Position numbers and translations under genes: made by a program. The notes beneath the pieces were generated by a model. The model did not search any database and had not been told where the DNA came from. It saw only the letters and a list, made by a program, of their open reading frames with translations. This document shows positions 1-7,497 of a stretch of 64,000 bases of DNA, piece by piece. This DNA comes from CAVVDY01 sp963819645. Its GTDB lineage: Bacteria > Acidobacteriota > Terriglobia > Terriglobales > Acidobacteriaceae. The stretch lies in contig CAWFWZ010000016.1 of the NCBI GenBank assembly GCA_963819645.1, forward strand, positions 124,001 to 188,000. Direction: 5' to 3'. Numbering within the stretch: the first letter of the stretch is position 1; the number at the start of each line of letters is the position of its first letter.

Positions 1-2
1 AT

Positions 3-164
3 CGGTCCGACCCGGAAGCGGCCATCGGGCTCAAGCCCAATTGGCTGCTGCAGCAAGCGTCAAGGCTGGGCCTTGAGCTGGACGGATCGATTCGCTGGGG
101 CTCCTGGACGGGCAGAGAGGACGGCTATTCAGGGCAGGATGTCGCAATATTCCGGCGGAGCTGA
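3..164 (+). CDS. C-terminal fragment, probable SAM-dependent methyltransferase
   Basis: The window opens inside a gene. The frame starting at base 3 is open for 53 codons and ends in TGA at 162-164. The tail contains IRWGSWTGRE followed by GYSGQDVAIF, which resembles the C-terminus of class I SAM methyltransferases of the kind that end in a GSW-GR...QDIVV strand. The catalytic part lies outside the window, so the family call rests only on this tail. Confidence 0.45.
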   Translation, partial: RSDPEAAIGLKPNWLLQQASRLGLELDGSIRWGSWTGREDGYSGQDVAIFRRS

Positions 165-314
165 GATGCGGGGCGAACGGGGAGTTAATTGCCCGTTACG
201 CTGGCGTAATGTCCGATAACAGATATTATGTAAAGTGATAGGAAAACCGCTCAGTTCGATCCGCTCCTGTAGCCAAAGCTGGAGTTAGTCCACGACTTAG
301 TCTACTATTCCCCT

Positions 315-542
315 ATGGAATTCAACGTCCACGAGGCCAAGACACACTTCTCCAAGTTGCTCGCCAAGGTAGAGGCTGGAGAGGAAGTCGTCATCGCCCG
401 GGCCGGTAAGCCCGTCGCCAAGCTCGTCCCGATTCAGGAGAAAAAGGCTCAGCGTAAGCTTGGAACGGCGAAAGGAGAATTCGTCGTGCCCGATGATTTC
501 AACGAGCCGTGGCCGGAGTTCGAGCAGGACTTCTATCGGTGA
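315..542 (+). CDS. Type II antitoxin, Phd/YefM (VapB-like) family
   Basis: This 75-residue protein is the antitoxin of a toxin-antitoxin pair. The N-terminus MEFNVHEAKTHFSKLL and the core GEEVVIARAGKPVAKLVP are the DNA-binding Phd/YefM fold signature. The acidic C-terminus (DDFNEPWPEFEQDFYR) is the usual toxin-wrapping tail. Its stop codon overlaps the start of the PIN toxin at 539, the standard antitoxin-first coupled arrangement. Such antitoxins normally autorepress the pair; no operator was identified in the 150 bases upstream. Confidence 0.9.
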   Translation: MEFNVHEAKTHFSKLLAKVEAGEEVVIARAGKPVAKLVPIQEKKAQRKLGTAKGEFVVPDDFNEPWPEFEQDFYR

Positions 543-925
543 GGATACTGTTCGATACTCACGTTTTTCTCTGGGCAATAGCATCCGATTCAAGGCTTTC
601 GTTGAAAGCAAGCGCGACCTTCGCAGATACTGAGACCGAAGCTCTGTTGAGCGTGGCCACGATATGGGAGATCCTGGTGAAAACGCAAAGGGGAAAGCTG
701 CCATTTCCTAACCCGGCCGGTCCATATCTCAGAGATCAGATCCAACGGACGTCGATGTCAATCCTGCCTGTCGCTCTTGAGCACGTTCTGCGAATCGAAA
801 AGCTTCCCATGCATCATCGTGATCCATTCGATCGCATTCTGATTGCGCAGGCTATCGCCGAGTCGGTACCAATTGTCACCGCCGATCGCCAGTTCGCGCG
901 ATACGACGTGGAAACCATCTGGTGA
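539..925 (+). CDS. PIN-domain toxin, VapC family
   Basis: A 128-residue PIN-domain ribonuclease, the toxin partner of the upstream antitoxin. The GTG start at 539 was chosen because it overlaps the antitoxin stop (GTGA) and gives the canonical N-terminus MRILFDTHVFLWA. An ATG at 509 would add ten residues inside the antitoxin gene. The acidic metal-binding residues are visible: Asp in FDTHVFLW, Glu in ATIWEILVK, Asp in HHRDPFDRILIAQA and Asp in IVTADRQF. VapC enzymes cleave tRNA or rRNA; the target here cannot be read from sequence. Confidence 0.9.
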   Translation: MRILFDTHVFLWAIASDSRLSLKASATFADTETEALLSVATIWEILVKTQRGKLPFPNPAGPYLRDQIQRTSMSILPVALEHVLRIEKLPMHHRDPFDRILIAQAIAESVPIVTADRQFARYDVETIW

Positions 926-931
926 TTGTTC

Positions 932-1246
932 TCAGGCCGTAGCAGTGAGCATCTGCTCCAAGTCTTCGCGGAATTTGGCAAGCGCGGCGAGCCGTTCGGG
1001 AGTGGCCTCCACGACCTCGGACTTGGACTGAAACACCCTGCGGCCATCTTTTTCGACCAGCACGCCCAGAACTTCGCCCATGCGCCATCCCGGTGTGCCG
1101 ATTATCGTCAGGCCAGTTGGAGTCGCTCGCAGCAGCGCGATGCAACCGTCACGCAGGACACCGACGGTATTCGGGTAGCGGTCGAAGGTTTGCAGTTCAA
1201 ACCCCGCAAGGTAAAGACGTTGTAGTTGTTCAGCGGGATCGGGCAT
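932..1246 (-). CDS. Conserved hypothetical protein, coupled to the bifunctional nuclease gene
   Basis: A 104-residue soluble protein of unknown function. Its ATG lies four bases after the stop of the upstream bifunctional-nuclease gene and it has no clear ribosome binding site of its own, so it is probably translated by coupling. It contains a small beta-rich region (TVGVLRDGCIALLRATPTGLT) and ends in a helical segment rich in Glu, Lys and Leu. It is the last gene of the minus-strand run that begins with miaB. No motif assigns a function. Confidence 0.6.
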   Translation of the reverse strand: MPDPAEQLQRLYLAGFELQTFDRYPNTVGVLRDGCIALLRATPTGLTIIGTPGWRMGEVLGVLVEKDGRRVFQSKSEVVEATPERLAALAKFREDLEQMLTATA

Positions 1247-1250
1247 GGAC

Positions 1251-1736
1251 TTACATTTTGTAGCGCCCGAGGTCGTCCTCGCCCAGGTTCTCGAGGTACT
1301 TGCGAAGCTCCTCGCTGGTCACGCGGTCGGTGACCGTCGTGGCCAGCTTGCTGGTCTTCAAGACTTCCTCCTCGACGTAGATGGGGCAATCCATGCGCAG
1401 GGCGAGCGCCAACGCATCCGAGGGGCGGGAATCGATGCTGATAACTTCTCCGCTGTGGTCGAGCCAGATAACGGCGAAGAAGGTGTCTTCGCGCAGCTCG
1501 GTCACGACAACTTTCTGGACCGTTGCTTCCAGGCCCATAAGCAGATTCTTTAGCAGATCGTGGGTCATGGGCCGCGGCGTGGTGACCTTCTCGATCTCCA
1601 GCGCGATGGCGTTCGCCTCAAACATACCCACCCAGATGGGCAACACTGTGTCGCTGCCCGCGTCCTTGAGAATCACGATGGGCATGTTGGTCACCGGATC
1701 CATCATCAATCCGCGAATTTTCATCTCGACTTCCAT
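1251..1736 (-). CDS. Bifunctional nuclease family (DUF151) protein
   Basis: A 161-residue protein of the BFN/DUF151 family, related to Thermotoga TM0160 and plant bifunctional nucleases. The characteristic core is visible: LPIWVGMFEANAIALEIE, PRPMTHDLLKNLL, and the SIDSRPSDALALALRMDCPIYVEEEVL block. The ATG at 1736 was chosen because GGGAGG sits just upstream; an upstream in-frame ATG at 1775 lacks this. It lies in a minus-strand run downstream of miaB, an association common in Acidobacteriota. Family members have DNase/RNase activity in vitro; the cellular role is unsettled. Confidence 0.9.
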   Translation of the reverse strand: MEVEMKIRGLMMDPVTNMPIVILKDAGSDTVLPIWVGMFEANAIALEIEKVTTPRPMTHDLLKNLLMGLEATVQKVVVTELREDTFFAVIWLDHSGEVISIDSRPSDALALALRMDCPIYVEEEVLKTSKLATTVTDRVTSEELRKYLENLGEDDLGRYKM

Positions 1737-1796
1737 CGTGATTCCCTCCCGTCTCCTGCCTTTGTCGAATAGCATACCGACGGAGCGACGCCGGAA

Positions 1797-2084
1797 CTAC
1801 CTGCCATTCGAATTCTTCGAATCCTCATCGTAATACCAACCGCGCAGACGCTTCAGCAAACTAGTGTCCTTGTACGTACTGGGATTCGAGGACATCCAGT
1901 TCCGAACCGCCAAGACCGACAAGGCCAGCACCAGGCTTAAGCGCGTTGCGACCAGCAGCCGATCTGCCACTACCGAAAACTTCTCAAAGCCAGGCATGGC
2001 AGCAAAACTCAGAACCAGAAGCGTGGCCAGGAAGAGAATCCAACCTGTCGCACTTCCCTTCTTCGCCTTCGCCGCGCTCGCCAT
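1797..2084 (-). CDS. Small membrane protein of unknown function
   Basis: A 95-residue protein with two hydrophobic stretches, GWILFLATLLVLSFAAM near residue 13 and LSLVLALSVLAVRNWM near residue 48, and a charged C-terminus. The ATG at 2084 was chosen because AAGGAG lies six bases upstream. It sits between miaB and the bifunctional-nuclease gene with gaps of about 60 bases on each side, so it probably belongs to that transcript. No family was recognised. Confidence 0.6.
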   Translation of the reverse strand: MASAAKAKKGSATGWILFLATLLVLSFAAMPGFEKFSVVADRLLVATRLSLVLALSVLAVRNWMSSNPSTYKDTSLLKRLRGWYYDEDSKNSNGR

Positions 2085-2140
2085 CTCGAACTCCTTGGGT
2101 CCCCCATCCTTTCCCTGAATTTGGGGAAAGGGTGGGAGAC

Positions 2141-3469
2141 TCAACTCACCATCTCACCCAGCAAGCTATTGGGAAACGCCTGCGTCACCTGGACCTTCAC
2201 GTACTCGCCGGTCTTAGGTTCCGTTTTGTCTGCACAGGTGAAGTTCAGCGTCTTGTTCTGCGACGTGCGTCCGATGATCTGGCCGCGACCTGCGTTCTTG
2301 CCTTCAACCATTACCTCTAGGACGCTTCCCACGTGCCTGCGGTAGCTTATGCGCTGAATTTCGCGCTGATGCTCCTGAAGAATCTGCAGGCGCCGCGACT
2401 TTTCGGTATCGGGAATCGAATCAGCATATTGCAATGCGGGTGTGTTCGGGCGCGGCGAGTACTTGAACGAGAACACGCCGTCGTAGCCGACCTCGGTCAG
2501 CAACGCCAGAGTCTCACCGAACTCCTCCTCGGTTTCGCCTGGGAAGCCGGCAATGATGTCAGTCGTGATGCTGATGTCGCGGTTGCGCGCGGCCTTCATC
2601 CAGCCAATACGCTCCAGGTACTGCTCGCGCGTGTAGTCGCGGAACATGGACTGCAGCACGCGCGATGAGCCGCTCTGTATCGGCAGGTGCACGTGATCGC
2701 AAAGCGTAGGCACCGAGTCGATGGCGTCGATGATGTCTTTGGTGAAGTCGCGCGGATGTGACGTGGTAAAGCGCACACGGCGGATGCCTGCTAGCTCGCC
2801 AACGCCGGCCAGCAATTCTGCGAAGCTCGTCTTCCCTGCCGGATCGCGATACGAATTCACATTCTGCCCAAGCAGTTGAATGTCGGTGTAGCCGGCGTCG
2901 GCCATGCGGCGGGCTTCTTCCAGCACCGATTGCGATGTCCGGCTGCGCTCTTTGCCGCGGGTATAAGGCACCACGCAGTAGGCGCAGAACTTGTCGCAGC
3001 CTTCGATGATGGTGATGTATCCGCGATGAGGATTGGTGCGCGCCGTGAACTCGGTTTCGAAAGTCTGATCGGTCTCGCGGTCATCAAGTCCGGTGACGCG
3101 GGTCTGCCCGGCTTCGATCTGTATCAGCATCTCGGGCAGATTGCGATACGAAGCCGAGCCGGCGACCAGTGACACATGCGGCGCGCGCTCGAAAATCTTC
3201 TCGCCCTCCTGCTGCGCGACGCAGCCCAGCACGCCAAACTGCTTGCCCTTGGCCTTCAGCTTCTTGAAATCGGCCAGGCGGTGAAAGACCTTCTGCTCGG
3301 CCTTATCGCGGATCGAGCAGGTGTTATAGAAGATGAGATCGGCATCTTCTTCGCTCTGGACCTGGCGATAGCCCTGCGAGATGAGCGAGCCCACGACCTT
3401 CTCCGAGTCGTGGAAGTTCATCTGGCAGCCAAAGGTCTCGATGTAAAACGTTTTTTGTTCGGAACTCAC
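2141..3469 (-). CDS. miaB: tRNA-2-methylthio-N6-dimethylallyladenosine synthase MiaB
   Basis: A radical-SAM methylthiotransferase that adds the 2-methylthio group to i6A37 of tRNAs reading UNN codons. The protein is 442 residues, normal for the family. The N-terminal MTTase domain carries three iron-sulfur cysteines (FGCQMNFHDSE, YNTCSIRDKAEQK, GVLGCVAQ). The radical-SAM motif is GCDKFCAYCVVPYTRG, and a TRAM domain ends the protein. The gene is uninterrupted and leads a minus-strand run with a small membrane protein, the bifunctional nuclease and a hypothetical protein. Confidence 0.97.
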   Translation of the reverse strand: MSSEQKTFYIETFGCQMNFHDSEKVVGSLISQGYRQVQSEEDADLIFYNTCSIRDKAEQKVFHRLADFKKLKAKGKQFGVLGCVAQQEGEKIFERAPHVSLVAGSASYRNLPEMLIQIEAGQTRVTGLDDRETDQTFETEFTARTNPHRGYITIIEGCDKFCAYCVVPYTRGKERSRTSQSVLEEARRMADAGYTDIQLLGQNVNSYRDPAGKTSFAELLAGVGELAGIRRVRFTTSHPRDFTKDIIDAIDSVPTLCDHVHLPIQSGSSRVLQSMFRDYTREQYLERIGWMKAARNRDISITTDIIAGFPGETEEEFGETLALLTEVGYDGVFSFKYSPRPNTPALQYADSIPDTEKSRRLQILQEHQREIQRISYRRHVGSVLEVMVEGKNAGRGQIIGRTSQNKTLNFTCADKTEPKTGEYVKVQVTQAFPNSLLGEMVS

Positions 3470-3479
3470 GAATACCCCA

Positions 3480-3720
3480 GCAGCGGCTAGTATATCGCGG
3501 GGAGGGTACCAGCTATCAGCTATCAGCTCTCAGCCGTCAGCTAAAGCCGACGTGCTGTTCCCGGGTGCAGCATCGCTTCAGCGGTGCAGCAAACTGTTTG
3601 CCTGGACCCACGGCTTTAGCCGCTGGGGTAGAACGAGTCACCCTCAGGCGCTGAAGCGCGGATCAAGAAAAGCACCTGGCGAATGCACGTCTGAAGACGT
3701 GCTCCACCCAATTCATTGAC
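3480..3720. repeat. Intergenic short palindromes (second repeat family)
   Basis: No gene is seen between the miaB start and the ABM gene. The stretch carries the TATCAGC motif in near-tandem (around 3510-3540) and short hairpins of the kind found at many gene ends here. Examples are CGGCTTTAGCCG, GGCGCTGAAGCGC and the perfect GCACGTC-TGAA-GACGTGC at about 3682-3699, just beyond the stop of the ABM gene. Confidence 0.6.
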
Positions 3721-4020
3721 TCAATCCATCAATCTCGTTCGCGCTAGGTCAAATTCATGATCGATCAGCGGTCCAACCGTCTCGATGAACTTTACCGTGT
3801 GCGGCAGGCTCGCGTGATGGTCGAAGGCCGCTTCATCCACCCATTGGGAGTGCAGATAAAAGAGCTGGGGATCGCGCGTCGAGCGAAAGGTGTTGAGGCC
3901 AAGGCATCCGGGCTCTGCGCGCGTCGGAGGAACGACCTCGCGCAGCGCGGCTTCAACAGCGTCCTGGTTACCCGACTTGGCTCGAAATCGAGCGAAGATG
4001 TAAAGCTGCTCCGTCGCCAT
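3721..4020 (-). CDS. Antibiotic biosynthesis monooxygenase (ABM) domain protein
   Basis: A 99-residue ferredoxin-like ABM-fold protein of the quinol-monooxygenase/YgiN type. Family hallmarks are the N-terminal strand LYIFARFRAKSGNQDAVEAAL, the EPGCLGLNTFRSTRDP segment, and the FYLHSQWVDEAAFDHH region ending in PHTVKFIETVGPLI. It is divergent from a LysR-type regulator 97 bases away, which makes it the likely regulatory target. The substrate is unknown; such proteins often act in quinone or aromatic-compound detoxification. Confidence 0.88.
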   Translation of the reverse strand: MATEQLYIFARFRAKSGNQDAVEAALREVVPPTRAEPGCLGLNTFRSTRDPQLFYLHSQWVDEAAFDHHASLPHTVKFIETVGPLIDHEFDLARTRLMD

Positions 4021-4117
4021 GCATTTCCTCTGGTTACTTACGCCGGTCAGGTTATTACAATGCAGTTTACAGACAAATCTGGCACGGGCCTTTCGCCGCG
4101 CCTGGCGCGGACACGCA

Positions 4118-5011
4118 ATGGACTTCGATCAACTGGAAACCTTCCTCGAGGTAGCGCGGCTGAGCAGCTTCTCGCGCGCGGCCCAGCGGCGCTTTCGCAC
4201 TCAGCCGGCCATCTCGTCGCAAATCCGCTCCCTCGAGGAAGAAGTCGGCGCCAAGCTGCTGGATCGTGGAGGCGGCCGCGTTGCCCTTACCTCCGCCGGC
4301 ATCGTCTTCAAGAAGTTTGTCGAGGACCTGATCGACGCGCGGCGGGAGATGCTGGCCAGCGTCGCTGAGACGCACCGGGTGCCGCGCGGGGAAATCGTCG
4401 TTTCAGCCAATGAAGGCACCTGCCTGTACATCCTTCCCGAGGTGTTCGCTCACTTCAAACACGCTTACCCAGGAGTTGGAGTCAGCGTGAAACGTTCCGA
4501 GCGCGGCCGTACCATCGAAGACGTGCTCGATAACTCCTGCGACTTCGGCGTCGTTTCTATGCCGGTGAAGGACAAGCGTCTGACGGTGGTGCCGATTCAT
4601 CGCGACGAGTTGGTGGTGATCACGGCGCCGGGACATCATCTTGCCGGGCATAAGCAGGCGACTTTAGCCGACGTTTGTGAGTATCCACTGCTGCTGCCCA
4701 AGGCGGGACGCACCCGCGACACACTGGAGGCGCTGTTTCAGGAGCGCAACCTGCGGCCGAACGTTTCCATGGAGCTCGACTCCAGTGAACTGCTCAAGCG
4801 CTTCGTGGGCGCCAACGTGGGCGTGGGATTCATGTCTTACTCAAATGTAGCCGAAGACCTGCAGGCCAAAGGACTGGCTGCCCTCACGATTGCGGACGCT
4901 AAAATCCAGCGCGACCTTGCCTTGGTATATCGCAAAGAAAGAGCCTTGAGCCGCGCCGCACAGGCGTTTATCGACATCGCTGTCAAGCTGAAATCGGCCA
5001 CGCCTGGATAA
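4118..5011 (+). CDS. LysR-type transcriptional regulator
   Basis: A 297-residue LTTR. The N-terminal winged helix MDFDQLETFLEVARLSSFSR...QPAISSQIRSLEEEVGAKLLDR is classic. The C-terminal substrate-binding domain begins near residue 90 (GEIVVSANEGTCLYILPEVF) and includes YPLLLPKAGRTRDTLEALF. The start at ATG 4118 places the HTH at the extreme N-terminus; an upstream in-frame ATG at 4019 would overlap the divergent ABM gene. It is a candidate regulator of that ABM gene, but the inducer cannot be inferred. Confidence 0.92.
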   Translation: MDFDQLETFLEVARLSSFSRAAQRRFRTQPAISSQIRSLEEEVGAKLLDRGGGRVALTSAGIVFKKFVEDLIDARREMLASVAETHRVPRGEIVVSANEGTCLYILPEVFAHFKHAYPGVGVSVKRSERGRTIEDVLDNSCDFGVVSMPVKDKRLTVVPIHRDELVVITAPGHHLAGHKQATLADVCEYPLLLPKAGRTRDTLEALFQERNLRPNVSMELDSSELLKRFVGANVGVGFMSYSNVAEDLQAKGLAALTIADAKIQRDLALVYRKERALSRAAQAFIDIAVKLKSATPG

Positions 5012-5126
5012 AACATTGTACTACTCTGTGGGATATCTGACATTGTGAGACACAGTAAGCGAGCCTGACGGGTTCACCGCGGGGCGGCTCGCGTTCGCCC
5101 GTGCCACCGGCTCCGCGAATGTGGAT

Positions 5127-5135
5127 TGTTACAAT
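5127..5135 (+). promoter_or_regulatory. Candidate extended -10 promoter for the arginine decarboxylase gene
   Basis: TGTTACAAT fits the extended -10 consensus TGnTATAAT with one mismatch. There is no good -35, as is often the case for extended -10 promoters. It would give a 5' leader of about 85 bases before the TTG start at 5226. The call is from motif only. Confidence 0.35.
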
Positions 5136-5225
5136 CTTTTACACAGTTGCCCTCGCACGTACCTCTGCTGTGTGTTATGGTTTTCAATTCGATACTAGAG
5201 ATATCTCTTCGCCGGAGAATTCACG

Positions 5226-5783
5226 TTGGCTAAAGACATGGTTCCCAAGCGCATTTTTCTCACCAAGGGAGTGGGAAAACATAAGGAGCGCCTGACTTCC
5301 TTCGAGCTCGCACTACGCGATGCCGGCATTGCGGCACAGAACCTGGTGCGCGTTTCGTCGATTTTTCCACCCAACTGCAAGCTGATCGGGCGCAAAGAAG
5401 GACTTCCCTACCTTTCGCCCGGCGAAGTCGTGTTCGCCGTGGTGGCGGAGAACTCGACGCGCGAGCCGCATCGCCTGGTCGCCTCCAGCATTGGCTTGGC
5501 GATTCCCGCCGATCGCAGCACCTACGGCTATTTGAGCGAGCACCATTCGTTCGGCGAAACCGATGACGTGGCCGGCGATTATGCCGAAGAGCTTGCCGCC
5601 GAGATGCTCGCCACCACGCTCGATGTCGAGTTCGACGCCGACAAATCGTGGGACGAGAAGAAGCAGATCTATCGCCTGTCGAACAAGATCGTGCGTACCA
5701 CGAATGTCACGCAGTCAGCGGTGGGCGACAAGCGCGGGCTGTGGACCACGGTGATCGCGTCTGCGATCTTGATCTTCGACTAA
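5226..5783 (+). CDS. Pyruvoyl-dependent arginine decarboxylase
   Basis: A 185-residue PvlArgDC-family enzyme that would convert arginine to agmatine with a self-generated pyruvoyl group. The self-cleavage pair is Ser44-Ser45 in LVRVSSIFPPNCK; Ser45 would become the pyruvoyl residue. Other family signatures are LSPGEVVFAVVAEN, HRLVASSIGLAIP and the GYLSEHHSFGET loop. The TTG start at 5226 was chosen because GGAG lies eight bases upstream; an ATG at 5238 has no site at proper spacing. It stands alone, with no polyamine pathway neighbour in view. Confidence 0.88.
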   Translation: MAKDMVPKRIFLTKGVGKHKERLTSFELALRDAGIAAQNLVRVSSIFPPNCKLIGRKEGLPYLSPGEVVFAVVAENSTREPHRLVASSIGLAIPADRSTYGYLSEHHSFGETDDVAGDYAEELAAEMLATTLDVEFDADKSWDEKKQIYRLSNKIVRTTNVTQSAVGDKRGLWTTVIASAILIFD

Positions 5784-5977
5784 AAGGGTGGAAACCCCTG
5801 CATTGATGCGGGGGTACGCGTCTCGTGTATCCAAAGGGGATTTTAGTGGCAGGCTTTCAGCTACGCGTCCGAGCCAGGGCTTGAAGCCGATCATAATTAC
5901 CCAGGCGATTTCCCTCGCATAAATGCGTGGGCTCCCACCGGTTCGGATCCGACCGCATTTGCAGCGCGATCAGCTTC

Positions 5978-6520
5978 TCACTTCTCTCCTTGCTTCTCCG
6001 CGATATGCGCCAGCGCCAAGGTCATCGCCATACCGCCCAAGGTCTTTACAAGGGTCGAATGCTGCGCGTAAAACTGGCTGGCCGTGTCGACAATCGACGG
6101 GTCATGTTTTTCGGCGCTCGCCGCCAATTGCTGCACCGCCTCGGGGGACACTTGCTGGGCCTGTTCAGGGGTGATATCTGCACTCCCACTCTGTAGGAGG
6201 CTGGCCAAGGCTCCCCCGCCCGCGCCCGATCCCAACACTGACTGTAGGGCGCCGGGAGGCATTGAACTCATAAGGTGATTCAACAGTCCCGCCTTTTGCT
6301 CTCCGCTGGACTGGCTGAACAGGCCACTCACCATTTGTCCGAACGCGGGCGTCTGGTCGGAACGGAAAGCCGCAGCCAATCCTTCCGCGATTGAGGACTG
6401 CGGCGCCACCGCGGCCACCTGGCTGAAGTGCGACTCCACGTCCTGCGGATTCTCCGGTCCCGGCGTGTTGCCGCCGGCATACTGAGTCAATACATTCTGC
6501 AACTGATCAAACAGGCCCAT
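5978..6520 (-). CDS. Hypothetical protein, YidB/DUF937-like
   Basis: A 180-residue protein beginning MGLFDQLQNVLTQYAGG, then Gly/Ala/Gln/Ser-rich helical segments (GQMVSGLFSQSSGEQKAGLLNHLMSSMP, GSGAGGGALASLLQSG) and a hydrophobic C-terminus (LVKTLGGMAMTLALAHI). The pattern resembles YidB/DUF937 proteins, whose role is poorly defined. The ATG at 6520 was chosen over longer readings because GGAGG lies just upstream, and because the longer frame would run through repeat DNA and nuoI antisense sequence. Confidence 0.65.
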   Translation of the reverse strand: MGLFDQLQNVLTQYAGGNTPGPENPQDVESHFSQVAAVAPQSSIAEGLAAAFRSDQTPAFGQMVSGLFSQSSGEQKAGLLNHLMSSMPPGALQSVLGSGAGGGALASLLQSGSADITPEQAQQVSPEAVQQLAASAEKHDPSIVDTASQFYAQHSTLVKTLGGMAMTLALAHIAEKQGEK

Positions 6521-6639
6521 AGGGTCCTCCGGGGTGGCTGATTTGGAAAGTCTCGAAAGTATAACTGCGCTAGCGGCGAAAGCGCACCTTGAAGTCAGCG
6601 GAGCACCTGCGTCACCAGCAGGAGCTTCATTGAAAGAAT

Positions 6640-6789
6640 TGTCATTACGAGCGAAGCGAGGAATCTGCTCTCGGTCGCCGGGCCGCGAAAGAGCGCACGT
6701 AGTGCCAGTTCCCTCCAACAATGAAACGGGGTTTGTCACTGCAAGCGAGAACAGATCCCTCTCGCCAAAAGATGGCGCTCGTGATGACA
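6640..6789. repeat. Diverged inverted pair of the interspersed repeat
   Basis: A forward copy at 6640-6670 (TGTCATTACGAGCGAAGCGAGGAATCTGC) faces a reverse copy at about 6750-6789 (GATCCCTCTCGC...GATGACAA). Both are clearly related to the main repeat but more diverged, with TTACGAG in place of TCCCGAG. The pair fills the gap between the YidB-like gene and nuoI. The centre holds no recognisable gene. Confidence 0.75.
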
Positions 6790-6798
6790 AGGCCGAAA

Positions 6799-7251
6799 TT
6801 AGCGGTGATACACCTTCGGCTCGGGACCTTTTTCCAGCGTCTCGCGATTCCAGATCAGGCCCTCGCGACCGTAGTTCGCCATCTCGAAGTCCTGCGTGAG
6901 TTCCAGCGCATCGACCGGGCAGGCATCTTCGCACAAGCCGCAGAACATGCAGCGGCTCAGGTCGTAGGTGAAGTAGGTCAGCTCCTTGCGCCGCGTCTTT
7001 TCGTTGCGCTCGCTGCCGACAATAATCAGGTGCTCCGGGCACGCCAGGGCGCACAAATCGCAGGCGATGCAGAGCGATTCATCGGTTTCGGGATTGACAT
7101 TTAGCCGTGGGGCTCCGCGAAAGCGCTCCGCCACTTGCGGCCGCTGCAACGGATACTGCTCGGTATAGGTTTCCTTGGGATGCTGATTGCGAAACGTTAC
7201 CCTCAGGCCCTGCAACAAGTCGGTGAACAGCATCTTGCGGATTTTGCTCAT
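6799..7251 (-). CDS. nuoI: NADH-quinone oxidoreductase subunit I (NuoI), 2x[4Fe-4S] ferredoxin
   Basis: A 150-residue NuoI subunit of respiratory complex I, the electron-wire subunit with two 4Fe-4S clusters. Both cluster motifs are intact: CIACDLCALACPEH and CMFCGLCEDACPVDALELT. The start at ATG 7251 follows GAGGTGGGG. It is an orphan: no other nuo gene is within at least 7 kb upstream or 56 kb downstream. It could supply a dispersed complex I or a related quinone-reducing complex. The C-terminal half (LTQDFEMANYGREGLIW) is typical of NuoI. Confidence 0.93.
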   Translation of the reverse strand: MSKIRKMLFTDLLQGLRVTFRNQHPKETYTEQYPLQRPQVAERFRGAPRLNVNPETDESLCIACDLCALACPEHLIIVGSERNEKTRRKELTYFTYDLSRCMFCGLCEDACPVDALELTQDFEMANYGREGLIWNRETLEKGPEPKVYHR

Positions 7252-7452
7252 CCCCACCTCGTGATGGCCGCAGTGTAGCATGGGCGAGGTTTCAGGTGTC
7301 GGAAGCTACCAGCTACCAGCGAGGATTACTTGAGAAGGTTGTCTTGTCTCTCCGTGTACGTCCCGCTCTTGTTAACGCCCTTTGCAAAATATGGCCGGAA
7401 GCTGGCGGCTGGGAGCTAAAGGTCTGACAACCGACAACCGACTACTGACAAC

Positions 7453-7481
7453 AGAAAAGGCCCGGCTGCGAACCGGGCCTT
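7453..7481 (-). terminator. Rho-independent terminator
   Basis: A perfect nine-base stem (AAGGCCCGG / CCGGGCCTT, arms 7457-7465 and 7473-7481) with a seven-base loop. Read on the minus strand it is followed by TTTTC. It lies 17 bases beyond the stop of the secreted protein gene at 7498 and terminates that transcript. Confidence 0.85.
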
Positions 7482-7497
7482 CGTTGTTGATCGCCTA

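Noticed and set aside
5978..7054. A 358-codon reading of the YidB-like gene
   Set aside because: The first half is nuoI in another frame plus repeat DNA. The start at 6520 with GGAGG is far better supported.
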